Assembly (NCBI GenBank): GCA_029747585.1
Contig: JAPEVF010000359.1
Location: forward strand, 1 to 45,305
Reading direction: 5' to 3'
From: Pleurotus djamor
Taxonomy: Eukaryota > Basidiomycota > Agaricomycetes > Agaricales > Pleurotaceae
Length of the DNA stretch: 45,305 nt
The notes under the pieces: generated by a model
Told to the model about the DNA's origin: nothing
What the model saw: only the letters and a program-made list of their open reading frames with translations
Database searches by the model: none
Part shown: in pieces, positions 31,989 to 43,549 of the stretch
Layout: each line of letters opens with the position of its first letter
How positions within the stretch are numbered: position 1 is the stretch's first letter
Translations under genes and position numbers: made by a program

Positions 31989-34900
31989 GACTGTGACGCC
32001 CGTCGGTTCGAAGAAGGAAGGGGCGTAGAACATCAAGCTCTTTCCTCCGCCGGTGGGAAGGATACAGATGACGTTATGTTGCCCTTGCCGGATGAGTTCA
32101 AGGGCGGTCGCTTGCTCTGGGCTGGAAAACCTGGGGTGTGCTGTCCCGTACATACGCCCAACGGCATGCAGCAAGGATGGGTGTACCACGACTGATTGCG
32201 CAGGGGGGGTCCGGGGGCTGTGGCTGGGTTCTGCTGACTGTGGATGGTACTGGCTGATGTGCTGGGAGATGGTAACGCCGACGGCGTCCGAGAGGCGGGG
32301 AAGGCAACGACTGATGGAGGAGCAGACGGCGGCGTCTAGCGCGGTGCGACTGATCGGGCTGAGATCTGCGTGATTGACTGGGGCAAGGCAGTGCTTCTCC
32401 TGGTAATGTACGGTCAGCGGGACATCTGGGGCATTGGTTGGAGAAGGTTGATGACCTTACCTCATCTTTTGGTGGTGGTGGTAAAATATCATAACCGAGG
32501 CCGAAGAAGGCCTGGAAGGCAAGTGCGAGCTTGTGGCTCTGCTGGAGGAGTTCCGAACTTACTTCATGAATCGTGTTGGATTCTACGGCGTAGTGCGCTT
32601 CTGCCGTCCTCGCAGAGTGGCCACACAAGTCGTGCAAAATGTCCAGGGCGGCGCTTTCCTCTCCTTCCTCCAACGTAATTCTTATCGCATTCTTCATTAT
32701 GAATATAACGAGCTGGCGAGTGTGCCGAAGCCCGAACTTGCACTTTAGTCCGGTCTCGGTGCGCTGCTGAAGCACGGTCGTCATCATGACAGGGTCCATT
32801 GTCAGGTTGCGATGCACAAAGACAAAGTTTTGATAGAGGCGAGCGCGGGACGGCATTTCCAAGGCCATACAAAGGCGAGCGGCACAAGGGTATAGGACGG
32901 CGAAGAGGATGATGAACATCCTCGCTACTCGGGGAGGGACGGCTCGAGGTATCAACGCGCTGGTGCCGTCGATGGCGGTTGTCTTATTGTATTCGGCTAC
33001 GAAGGTAAGAAGGCCGTTCACGAAGAAAACATTTCTAAGTGTGTGGCAGTTGCGGTACTGGAGGTACTGCAGCTCAGAACCACGCGCGGCACCGGGCCAG
33101 CTGAAGATGGTTGCACAGAAGAGCTGCTCTACGAGACCATCCAGTGAAGTAAGCCATGCCCGACAGGTGGCTTGGGGATTGGTGTCAACAACAACACCAT
33201 GGGGGAGGCACAGAACGGGGCTTACCAAAGTTGAAAGTCTCCCCGCTAGCGGCGTCGGGGTTGGGAGTGGCAAACTCGGTGTTCTCGGCTCTGAACATGT
33301 GCGCTATGAGAACGTCTTCAAACTGAGTCAAGGGGGAGGGCCCAGCGGATAAAAACGAGTAACCATTCGCATTTTCACGAGGGGAGTCCGGGAACCAGTG
33401 ATCGGATAGGTCGACGCGCAGGGCGTCCTTGATGCGTGTCTCCAAGGCGTCAATGCTGGCATGCAGAAGTAGGCTCTCCAACCTTTGCTCAGCATTGGCT
33501 ACCAAGTCCCTAACGAATGTTTTGTAGGAATTTATGGTGATCGGAGTGCCCTGGAAGGTGAAGGCACGACGGTCGTACGTCATGGTGAACTGCGCCATGC
33601 TAGGGTTACTGTGCACGACGTGGGTGACCTGGTGTATGGCAATTCGCATGGAGGCAAACGGCGTGTGTTCCCCCTCCAAAACATAACGTTCCACCTCTCG
33701 TTCAAAGACTCTGATTAAATGGGAAGAAGGTGGGCGTCAAGGAAAGAGTCCACGCGAGGACGTTGGACTTACTTGATGGGACTATTGTCGGCGGCTGATG
33801 ACGAATTTGAGATGCAATATGCGTAACAGGCTGCTCGCCAGCACCACTGGATAGCAATCATACAGTGATTCAGCGAGTCCGCCGAGCTGAATAGGTCTCC
33901 GTCGCCATAGCTCGCGTGACGTGCGATGAGAAAGGAGATGAGGGGGAGCTCTGTCGGCGAGTGGGTCGACGACGAAGGCATTTGAGTCATGATTGACCAA
34001 AAGGATGCATGCAGGGCGTTGCACCTGTCCTGCATGGTGGACATAGCATTTTTGCAGGCTAGCAGCAGCTTGTACAGGGCGTCTTTCTGCTGATCGGTAA
34101 AGTTCACCGTGAAACCAGCTACTGGAGATGATCTGATGTGAATGAGGAATTGGAAGAGGTGAGCGATAGCGTAGCTGTAGTTTCTGACTGTGGCCTCATT
34201 GGCCAATGGTCCAAACTTGAAAGGGGACGGCGTTTGCCTTTGATGGACGGACGACGTGAGGGTGGATGGAAGAACAGCGTGTGATTGACTTACTCTGATG
34301 CCTTGCTGAGCCGGATGAAGAGGCCCTCGTTGCGACCTTGTAGGGTTGGGGCAAGGAATCGGGTGACATAGTGAGTGGCCGTGTCGCGGACCTGAGCCTC
34401 CACAGCGTCCATAGCGTCCGTCTGGTCACGGGCTGATACTGTGGACCTCAGGTCGCTAAGGTCACAGCCTTCCAAAACGTGGTGCCAACCAAGGACGCGC
34501 TCAAGAGCAGTGAGGGAGGCGTAGGGCCGCGAAGACGAGGAATGGGGAGCTTCCTTTGGGACCTCCAGGTGCTCCTTGACTTTGTCCCATCTGTTTTGTA
34601 CCATCGCCGCTTTCGGGAACTTGACAAGTAGGTGCAGGCGTGTCACATTTCCAGTGTAGAGGGAATGGAAGGGTACGGTGGTCGGATCCTGGGGTGGGCC
34701 TCTGTGGACCTGGCGCCAGTGGGCTTCGTAAGCTGACCGCTTGGAGCANGGGGGGATGGTTGCACGTTGGAAAAGGGCAAAGGAGCCCGTCCTCTCTTAT
34801 CTCGACGGAGGGGATGGGGTCGATAGCACCCGCCTCGTCAAGTTTCTGCTTTAGGCGATCGGGGGCAATGGTAAGCCGTCTGTCGCAGTCTACCTTTTCG

Positions 34901-35111
34901 CCTCGCTGGGTCAGGTGGGCCTGCAGGCGGGATGGAAGAACGCTATTTCCGCACACCGTGCAGATGACGAGGCGCGTCTCCTTGTGTACAAATATAGACA
35001 ACGAGGCAAGGCTGGAGTCCCATTCCGGGCGCTGTGGTCTTCCGCGAGGGCGAGGGCGGCTGGGAGCGCGTGCATTTGTGGCGCTGTTGAAGGGGGTATC
35101 ATTTGTAGCGT
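31989..35111 (-). pseudogene. N-terminal half of zinc-finger/tyrosine recombinase/RecQ helicase gene
   Basis: Exons 35111-34294, 34237-33773, 33710-33226, 33170-32461 and 32399 to the break join in frame, with introns of 55-62 nt. In order they show: a C2H2-like finger (VICTVCGNSVLPSRLQAH), a second one (CPFPTCNHPPCSKRS... WRQVH) interrupted by an N beside a C run at 34749, helical regions like the OrsD/DUF3505 family, a tyrosine-recombinase core, and the helicase start with FSSPEQATALELI and ILPTGGGKS (Walker A, near 32,042). Recombinase residues are Arg in GAARGSEL (about 33,084), Lys in EYNKT (about 32,985), HTRQ (about 32,724), GHSARTAEAHY with His (about 32,619) and Tyr (about 32,592). 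The frame ends in VTVVIS where the KDZ element begins. A 5' exon upstream of 35112 is missing at the N-rich junction. Confidence 0.85.
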
Positions 35112-35202
35112 CTGCAACAAGGGAAGGCTCGTGTGATTAGAGGTATGGGCGGTAGCAGAATGGCANCNAGNNGCATGTGCTTTCAATCCTTATNGCGTNG
35201 GA

Positions 35203-35706
35203 CAACCGAACTTCTACGGCCCAGGGCTTACCATCGACACCGACCATCCTTTCTCCGTCACCACGCAATTCATCACAGAGGATGGAACCGATCACAGCGT
35301 TGTCGTCGAGATACGTCGTTATTACAAACAGTTTGGTTTCGTCATACCTGGCCCTTCGACGAGTATCACTCCCCCTCCATCGTCTGGAATGTCGTCATTC
35401 GGGCCCTTCAATTCCATTAAAGACGATTTCTGTCATGACTCCAAGCAAGTGTTTGGAGAAACAGACGTATGGGACGGTGCTGGTGGTCTACAACATACGA
35501 TTCTGCCACAAGGAGCAGATAGAGGCAAAGTCTTGGTAATGAGCATCGAGAACGACTATGATCGTCAGTTGGAGTGGTTGGACGCAGGTGATCATGGTCC
35601 TTGTCCCGCTGGCTCTGGCGTACCTGAGGACGTTGAAGGCATCTACCCGAATGCGAACGTTCAGTTTAGGGATATCAGGTTTGGTCCATTGGGATCGACT
35701 TACTAG
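35203..35706 (+). pseudogene. Glycoside hydrolase family 7 (cellobiohydrolase type), 3' fragment
   Basis: One open frame encodes the C-terminal third of a GH7 cellulase: NFYGPGLTIDT, TQFITEDGTD, VVEIRRYYKQFGFVIP, FGETDVWD, LQHTI, VLVMSIENDYDRQLEWLD, SGVPEDVEGIYPNA and FGPLGSTY before the stop. GH7 enzymes cleave beta-1,4-glucan and are secreted. The N-terminal two thirds, including the signal peptide and the catalytic Glu-Asp-Glu motif, are absent. The break coincides with six N bases at 35166-35199, so the truncation may be an assembly join rather than a real deletion. No cellulose-binding module follows. Confidence 0.88.
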
Positions 35707-36176
35707 TATTTTTCTGCTTCATTACATTGTACGGTAACGCGGTATCTAGGCAACTCGTTTTTACGTCTTCTTTGTTATTGGGTAAAATCTGCGGTGCAAT
35801 ATAAAAGAGAGGATCGGAGGTGCATCGGAGTCATTCACAATATATGAAAGAACGAGTGCAGCGGCACGGTCTACACATGTGGTGCCAGGGAGCATGGAAA
35901 AATGCGCAACAACAGTCAACCTGGCTTCAGCCAACATCTTGGCCGTTCGGCTAGTACAATCCTGCGGCGTGACGTCGTGAAATGTCTTATGCATGTTTAA
36001 ATTATTGGAACCCAAAGGCTTGAGGTGTCAAACAACCGTTCCCGAACTCAGACAAGTTGGCAAAGAAGCAGAGAATCCGAAATCTATAAATGGTGTATGT
36101 ATATGCAATTTATACGAACGAGGGTATGGTATAATAAGTCGAGAGAGATGAATGCAAATAACGATAACCCAGAGCC
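35707..36176. other. Convergent spacer, no gene seen
   Basis: The 3' flanks of the GH7 fragment and of ERG6 meet here. A minus-strand open frame of 84 codons shows no motif. Confidence 0.5.
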
Positions 36177-37463
36177 TTAGTTGCTTGGCTTCCGACTAAC
36201 CACGAGATACATTGGCGTGAAAAGCTAGAGAAAGACTCAAGTCAGTCAAGCACAAGGACTGGATGAACGTTGATTCTTACCTTTTTCTGGCCACCCTTGA
36301 CCAATGCATCTCCAGCAACCTTCAAACTCTCACCGACTTCCCAAGTACCCTTGGGAATGATGCCGAAGAGCTCCATAACACGCATAGCATTATGGGTGAC
36401 GAGCTTGCCACTCCAGCTCATTCTCCAAACAGTGAAGTAATCCCAAGCGGTCTGAGCTTTCCAGATATCACCCTCCAAAGGATAATACCAAGGAACCTCA
36501 TCAGGACGATCCGCGAGATCTTCCTCGTGTTCGATTTCGAAGCCAACGGACTTGAGGGCATCACGGGCAACGTGGAGTTTGCGCATCTCGGGGATACCGT
36601 TACCGAACTCGATTTGATGAGCGAGTTCCTTGTGTTCAGGGATTGAAGGGTCCCAATCCTCGGTCATAACCCATTCGTAAACACCGAACTATACAGCAAA
36701 TGGTTAGTTAGCCTTACGTCACGCGGAAGTCAAGAAATGTCACTTACGACTCCTCCAGGCTTGAGAACACGTCTGATTTGGTCGTAGACACCCTCGAAGC
36801 TTGGGGCATGGACAGTAGCCTCGATGGCGTAAACTAGAGAACGAAGGTTAGAGAGACCTCAAGAAGTGGTGTGGGGTATGGGGCTCACCAGCATCAAAGG
36901 AATTTTCACCGAACTTTTCAACGAGCTTCATGAAGTCACCCTTCACAAAGGACACTTGGCCTTCGAGACCCATCTTCTTGGTGTACTTGCGAGCGCGGCC
37001 GATTTGGAAGTCGTTGTTGTTGAGACCGACGACTTGGGCGTCGGTGAACTGCGCAATCTCCCGAGCAGGACCGCCAACACCACATCCAACATCCAAAACA
37101 CGCATGCCAGCCTTGATACCCATTTGGTGAGCAAGGTAGTGCTCGTGGCGGGCAAGCGAGGCTTGGAAGGCCTCTCCCTTGTAGAAACGAGAGAAATGGA
37201 AAGATTGAGCCCAACCATACTCGTACAGCTCGGTTGCGCCGTCATAGTAACCTAAGTAGGAATGGGCGAAACGTCAGTCAAGTTAAAGGTTATCGAATCC
37301 AGAAGCCATATGTACCGTTGACGACATCGGTGTAGCTCTCGAGTCGGTTGTCCGTGTCTACAGACGCCTCCTTAGACATGTCCTTTTGCCAGAACTTGGT
37401 GTAATTTTCGATGCGACCACCGACACGACCATCGTCGAGGGCTTCCGTAGGTGTAGGGGCCAT
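36177..37463 (-). CDS. ERG6: Sterol 24-C-methyltransferase
   Basis: Five exons are found: 37463-37316, 37252-36889, 36833-36748, 36688-36281 and 36224-36177, with introns of 55-63 nt. The product, about 350 residues, has the N-terminal sterol methyltransferase block ([16 protein letters not shown], then [10 protein letters not shown]), S-adenosylmethionine motif [16 protein letters not shown] (about 102-116), then [24 protein letters not shown] and the C-terminal [13 protein letters not shown]. It methylates C-24 of zymosterol in ergosterol synthesis, at the endoplasmic reticulum or lipid droplets. One extra A/T in the run at 37200-37203 puts the two parts of exon 2 in different frames. Taking that base out gives a complete protein, so a homopolymer sequencing error is likely in this conserved housekeeping gene. 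Confidence 0.95.
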
Positions 37464-37982
37464 TTGGGAGGATGTGCTGAGGTCAACGTTAGCTACGACG
37501 GAGAAATGAAACGAAGAACTGAGTCGCCTCACGAGGTAAAAGGGAGAGAAGGTGGTGGTGATGGACTGAGAGTCTGGTGGGTAAGGAACGGAAAGGAGAG
37601 GCCTTTTTGAACTTCTCCAAAAATTATTTTTTCTGAGAATCAGGTCATTCAGTCCTGCAAAACCGAGGCGGCCCGTGTGAACGCGATCACATGTTACAGG
37701 GAGGCGCCATTCCCCTGACGTTTTCCTACGGCCAGCGCGCCAGTGCGTGAACGGGGGGCCATGGTGGTTCAACCACGTACACCAGCCATGATAATACGAT
37801 TGGTGGACGAATAATCAATGATAATGACACGATACACAGGATGATATGCAAGAATAAAAGCCAAAACAAAAACAGAAAAGTGCAATGTCCAAAATTGTCG
37901 TATGCAAAGCGAAGTCCCAAAATAATGGCGTGATAACGTTGGAGACTTGGAGCCCTCCCTGGCCTTGCTCTCGGTCAAGACA
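37464..37982. other. ERG6 promoter and RAD52 3' flank
   Basis: 519 bases between the ERG6 start and the RAD52 stop, both on the minus strand. No sterol-response element could be assigned with confidence. No gene seen. Confidence 0.5.
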
Positions 37983-40204
37983 TCACCTCCGGGGTTTCTT
38001 CACCTCCCCGTCATGGCCAACTTCAAGATCACCTAAAATTTCCCGTTTCGTGCCTCTCTGGAGCTGGTTAAATTGGTGGTGACCAGTTTGTTGCAGAGCC
38101 CCCATCGACCTTGCTGACGCGTCCGGAGGTTGATTACCAGACAACCCCATCCCCTGAGGCATCCTACGTTGTGGCGGTCTGATGGTCAAATAGTCAATGA
38201 AGATGTCCGTTCGTTTGGAGGTGAACGACTCACTGATTCCGGTTTATACCAAGGAGACCCGATCCAAGTGTCAGTCGCTGCCCATTAGTCCGCATTTGAG
38301 ATTGAGGAGGCTCAATGGGAGGAGTCTACAGAAGGTTCAAACGCAAGAAAAGCGAACGTAAACGTCATGCTCACCACCCCGGGCGGGAAATGGAAGCCTC
38401 CCATTGAAGGCGTAACCGACCGTGGTTTTGGTGGATTGACAAGTTGTTGAGGTCGATGGTTTGACGAATGGTCGTTCGACGCAGAGGCTCGGGAAGGCTC
38501 TGGCGCAGTGGTACTTGCGGTTTGAGGAGCACGGTTCGCCGGTTGTTGGAAACGAACTTGTGGTGGTGGAACTTGCTGTGGGGGCGGCATTGCATCCTGA
38601 CTTGTTCCCGTGCTTTCGTGGGAGGCATCGTCTCCAAGACCTGGCTTCGCGCCCGTCCCTTCATCAAAATCGATTGGCTGGCCAAGGTCTCCTTCCCCCA
38701 AATCGACAACAGCCAAGAAAGCATCATCATCAGACATTCCGAACGATTCATCAGCATCCATCGTATATAGCTCATCTTCTGCTAGGACAGGTTGGGCCAC
38801 CGGGGGTTGTGCCAGATTATTGGCCGGCAAAGGAAGGTTGGAAGAGTGAGAGGAGTTCTGTTGGTTTGGCTGAGGCGGCATTCGATTGGGGACTTGATGG
38901 GTGTTATGTGGAGGGTTGCTTTCGGTTACAGATCGGTTGAAAGCAGGAGGTGGAGGCATTCGACCTCTGGCAGGGTTTTGGCGAGCGATTGGATTCGCCG
39001 GAGTGGCGTCGGGTGTGTTCAACCCATGGCCTGGAAGGTTGTTTGGGGCTCGACCTTTGCCCTTGATATCCGTAGCAACATTCGAAGGCGCTGAGGTGTG
39101 GTTGGGAGGATTAAATGCTGAGCGAGTAGAGGAAGCCGCCGCCGCCGGTACGCTCTGGCCTACCCGAGAGGAACTAGGCAGGGCATTGGAGGACGCTCCA
39201 GGATTAGTTGAAGAGGACGCAGCAGCAGCGTCCAACTTGGACACGTCAGGTTTTGTTTCTTTCTCTTGAAACTCAGGACGTCGATAAAGCTCTGATTTAT
39301 CAAATTTAGGCTAGGACTTGCGTCAGCTGAGTTCGCGATGACCCGCCGCAACAAGAACTCACTGGCGGCACTTTGATCTTCACGACTTCCTGAGCATAGG
39401 ATTTATCATATAAACAGTTTCCAAGCAAGTTTCCGAAGTTCCGTAGAGCACGTTTCAAGGCATCGGTGACGGCTTCTTTCTTGCACTAGGCAATAGCGCA
39501 TGAGATGAGTGAGTGTGACATATAAGAAACGGAACGATGACGCACTTTGTCCAAGGCCATTCCTTTGCTCTTCGCATTTTCAATCACCCCATATCCAACG
39601 TCCTCATGAAATACTCCATCCCGAAGTGTGACTCGAACAATTGCCGTGACCCCGACATTGTGTCTCCTTCCGTCATCGTGGGTGTCCATATAGTCCGTCG
39701 TGAGGGATATGATGTTAGATGACCAGCCATTGAAGCCAAAGACCTCGTTCGCCAGGTTGATAATCTTCCATCCCTAGAAAGCCAGGTGACGCATCGTTCC
39801 CAACCAAGAAGCCCAGAGCATACCTCCGCGTATGTAAGTTTCGGGCCACCTCCAGGTCCCGGCCGCTGCGATACATACTCCGGTCCCAGCTTCTGATTCA
39901 ACTTCGCTTGAAGCGTAGCTATCCTTGACGCAGTGGCTTCCGAGAGTTCCATGTATGACGACATATCATCGAACGAAGTTGAAGACATATTGGCTGCGCT
40001 GAACGACATGGATGCGTCCATACCATGGCCACCCGGTAGATACGAGCTCATTCCAGAGATCACAAGGCTACTTGACCGATTGAGGTGGGGTTGACTGGGG
40101 ATGTTGCTGATAAACTGGCTGAAAGGTAGATTCCCTCGTGCACGCTGCAGGCTGGCGTTCCGGTAATACGACTCGACTAAGTGGCCAGACAGTGTCGTCG
40201 ACAT
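37983..40204 (-). CDS. RAD52: DNA repair protein RAD52
   Basis: Six exons, 40204-39824, 39773-39546, 39485-39363, 39310-38375, 38325-38234 and 38178-37983, with introns of 49-60 nt, give 651 residues. The conserved DNA-annealing domain spans about residues 90-255: [39 protein letters not shown], then [36 protein letters not shown] and [16 protein letters not shown] long low-complexity Pro/Gln/Asn/Ser region with an acidic patch (about 410-450) follows. This region is expected to contain RPA- and Rad51-binding sites. The C-terminus ends KKPRR, a likely nuclear localisation signal. RAD52 loads Rad51 and anneals single strands in homologous recombination. The first ATG gives a long serine-rich leader. 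The ATG near 39,952 (MELSEA) is an alternative. Confidence 0.95.
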
Positions 40205-40725
40205 GAGCTGACCAGATATTTGGATATTTAGCGCATAAGTATGCCTTCAGAAGACAAAAGGTAGCGTGGCAGGGGCGGCAGTGATGGAAGTGCTTAGAGT
40301 TGGACGGAATCAAAATGATTCGCATCGACGCCGCAATCGCGCCTCGTGCATATCACGTGAGGGCGTCTTTGAGCACGTGGGGAATCACGTTGCCTAGCGC
40401 CGATTTCGTCGATTCAGTTGCGATTCAGAGAAGCTGCTTCTTCAACTTGACTTCTTGACTTCTGGACGAGCCAACAATATTAAACTCCGACTGACATAGG
40501 AACTCGACTAGGGCTACCCCCAAAAGAGTGCGATTTTCAAACCGATCTTCAACGCAGCTTCCAACGACTCGGACACCCTGGAATGGTCCCACCTGATGTG
40601 CTGAAGGGAGCGACGCTCTAATCGAGGCTAGGAAGCGAAATTTAATTTGAAGGCTGGCTTTCCCCCCTTCTTGGAGGATAAGAGCGGTATCTTCCCCACC
40701 TCAACTTCCCCCAACTCTCACAACT
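40205..40725. promoter_or_regulatory. Divergent RAD52/MFS promoter with CACGTG sites
   Basis: 521 bases between divergent starts. TCACGTGA lies at 40353-40360 and CACGTG at 40374-40379. The context GCATATCACGTGAGGGC recurs at 43041-43057 upstream of the second MFS copy, so the site belongs to the duplicated MFS promoter. CACGTG is the core bound by basic helix-loop-helix factors such as Pho4 and Cbf1 in yeasts. The binding factor here is unknown. Confidence 0.5.
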
Positions 40726-42942
40726 ATGGGTGATGAAGCCCGTCACGACTCACAGAACGTACACACTTTGTCGTACTCGGACGTAGAGGTTGAGAAGACA
40801 ACTCAGCCATTGGGAATATCGACATTGGAGGAGAAGGCGCTCGTTCGCAAGTTAGATAGGCGGATCCTTCCCCTGGCTTGTTTGCTCTGTCTCTTTGCAT
40901 GTTCGTCTGTTTCCCCTGTTCTTCCCTTCGCTTCGCCTAATGCATGTGTAGTCTTGGATCGTAGCAATCTTGGCAACGCTCGGTTGCAAGGTTTGCCTGA
41001 GGATGTCCTCGGTGGTGACCCTTCAGGAGTCTTATTCAGTTGGGTGAACTCCGCCTGTTTCTTGTCATATGTGAGCAGCACGCATCCTTATCTGCAACAT
41101 GACTTTGACCAGTGTCTTCGGTAGGTTCTCTTCCACATCCCTGCAACCATTACATCAAAGCTTTTCCCTCCGCGTCTGTGGATGGCATCGTCTGCAATTG
41201 GTTGGGGTTTATCGTCAACGCTGATGGTATGGACATCATTTCGACTAATAGCTACATCTAAGGTACACGCACTCTATCTAGTCTACCGGATACAACTTTG
41301 GCGGCCTCGTAACCGCTCGTGTATTTTTGGGCATTTTCGAGAGCGCGTTTGGGACTGCTATGCCTCTATACTTCTGTGAGTGGCTCAGATCCACCGATCC
41401 ACCGAAAATACTCATGAACTTACATGCCCCTTCCAGCGTTTTTCTACACAAAAGCCGAGATGGGCGTACGTGTGGCCTACTGGTTTGGATTTGCCACCGT
41501 CGCAGGTGCTTTTGGTGGCCTCGTCGCCTTTGGTATCCAACACGTTCATGATACAATAGCAAGCTGGCGAATTTTATTCATCACAGAGGTAATAACTCAC
41601 CCTTCTATTCAGACCATGTTTCACATCCTCGCAGGGTGTCCCAACTATGCTGCTTGGGGTTTTGACCATGTTCCTCCTCCCGGATCGACCAGAGTCCACT
41701 TCGTCCCTCAACGAAGATGAGCGACGGATCGCCATTGATCGGATGAATAGATCCACAAGCGGTGATGTCGGTGCGACCGTCAACAAAGGTGCGAACCTAT
41801 CAGGTTAATACTACCCATTTCCTCACACAGGACTTAGCTCATGTTGGTGTTGCTTTTCGCGACTGGAGGGTAATATATCACATATGGGCACACTGTAACG
41901 CATAATGAATTATCATTCATCAGGTCCACACCAGCGGTATCATCCTCTTTGCGCTCAACTCTGCCCTTGCATCCATCGCGGCTTTCCTTCCAACTATCAT
42001 GCAAACCTTTGGACATTGTACGACTCGCTCTCTGCCGCAAACTTCTTCAGCGTGCTAATCTCTTTCGACAGCTGGGGCTATATCCCAGCTCCTGACAGTT
42101 CCTCCATATGCCGTTGCTGCAGTCATCCTAATATCATTCTCATACATGTCTGATAAGTTGCAAACTCGCGGCATTTTCATAATCATCGCCACCTGCATTG
42201 CCGGAACAGGATATCTGTGCGTGTCCTTTTCGCCAATGCACCAGACCTCTAACTCTGGGTGATGTTCTGCACAGCCTCCTCCTTATTGTAACGTCAAACC
42301 AACGTGTTCGCTATTTTGCGACCTTCTGCATCACTAGTGGATCTTATACCACTATCGGAACACTCATAGCTTGGCGTGAGCCCGCTTTTTCTGCGCATCT
42401 ACATATCATACTCAGTCCCAGTAGTCGCACATAACCTTGGATCCGAGACCAAGAGAGCTACCGGAATGTCCATAACTTTGGTGATGGGACATTGCGGTAG
42501 CATTCTCGGTTCCTACATCTTCCCCAAGGCTGAAGGACCTCTCTACACGTATGTCCTTCTCCGCCGATTTCGGTCCGAAGTTGTATCTAACCATTCATCA
42601 CAGGAAAGGCTTTGCCAGTTGGTTTTGAAACGTCTGCTCATGCTAAACCCTCTGATGTGTTCCTACAGTCTGCTGCGCGCTTCAATTCCTGGCTATGTCC
42701 TGCGCAATCATTTTGACAGTGGGTACCCTGATGCCTCTGTCCCATCTCGACTTTAATGTCCGTCTTAGGTCTCTTACCGTCTGGAGAATTCGAGACGAGA
42801 CAGGAGGTACGGCGCGTCACGTCCCAACGCTAAGGTTGATACTTCGCAACTAGCTGATAAGGTAAGTGTTTGTGGCTTCTAAGGATCCCAGGTTCTTGTT
42901 GATCACATTTCGTAGGCGCCGATGTTTCGTTATGTACCATAG
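40726..42942 (+). CDS. MFS anion:cation symporter, allantoate permease type, copy 1 (491 aa)
   Basis: Fifteen small exons, all joined in frame by introns of 46-61 nt, run from MGDEARHD to MFRYVP. The protein has the major facilitator fold. EKALVRKLDRRILPLACLL begins helix 1, followed by LDRSNLGNARLQGL and GYNFGGLVTARVFLGIFE in the N-half, a central loop with LNEDERRIAIDRMN, then FRDWRV and AHNLGSETKRATG in the C-half. These blocks mark the anion:cation symporter group, which includes Dal5-like allantoate, nicotinate and related carboxylate permeases of the plasma membrane. The substrate cannot be read from sequence. Copy 2 starts at 43550 with the same exon boundaries. Some exons are very short (14 and 27 nt). 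Confidence 0.9.
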
Positions 42943-43549
42943 ACAAATATAATTTGCCGTTTCAAGCTTGCATCCGGCACTTTCTACGTTCTACGTGAGA
43001 TTCCGTCTTCGAGGATGACCTTCCTGAGTTCCTCTTCCCCTGCATATCACGTGAGGGCTTATGACTAGGTGGTGGCACCTCAGCGCGTTTTGGTTCAGCG
43101 TCACAGAGCACCCGTCTTTCAAGTATGTAGTTCCAATCACTCAAAGAACGCTCCAACAACCTTACCCTGACTCACCGAAGGGACAGGGGCTTTAATCGAG
43201 GCTGGGAAGCAAATTAAATTCGAAGGCCGGCTCGGTGGTGCTTCTCGGTGTATACTAAGGGGTAGTATCTTTGGCCTCTGCTAGCCCCCCTCCCCCCAAC
43301 TGAACCATGTGTAGTGAAGTCCATCGCTACCGACAGGACACCCCCGCACTTCGCCCTTGGACGTGGAGACTGAGAAGATAACACATCCGTTGGGAACTTC
43401 GTTTTTCGAGAAGAAAGCGCCAGATGAACCGAAGGGTGCTAGGTTTGACTCGAGGCTGGGAAGCAAAACTTAACCCGAAGACAGGCTTGCCGCCCCCTTC
43501 TTGGCTATAAGAGACGACATCTTCCCCCACTTCCCCCACTCTTACAATC
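42943..43549. other. Spacer between MFS copies, partly duplicated promoter
   Basis: It contains a second copy of the promoter with TCACGTGA at 43047-43054, followed by a decayed 5' end of an MFS gene (43316-43420) and then a third promoter-like copy (about 43430-43549). The shared landmarks are CGAGGCTGGGAAGC-type stretches and C-rich runs just before the start codons. Confidence 0.65.
43316..43420 (+). pseudogene. Decayed first exon of a third MFS copy
   Basis: It aligns with first-exon sequence of both MFS genes, for example GGACGTGGAGACTGAGAAGA against the matching GGACGTAGAGG segments, and CCGTTGGGAA. The ATG is lost, the frame is broken, and no downstream exon is present. A promoter-like copy precedes it and another follows it. 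Confidence 0.65.

Noticed and set aside
35761..36015. 84-codon minus-strand frame beside ERG6
   Set aside because: No recognisable domain, no splice continuation and no start context.
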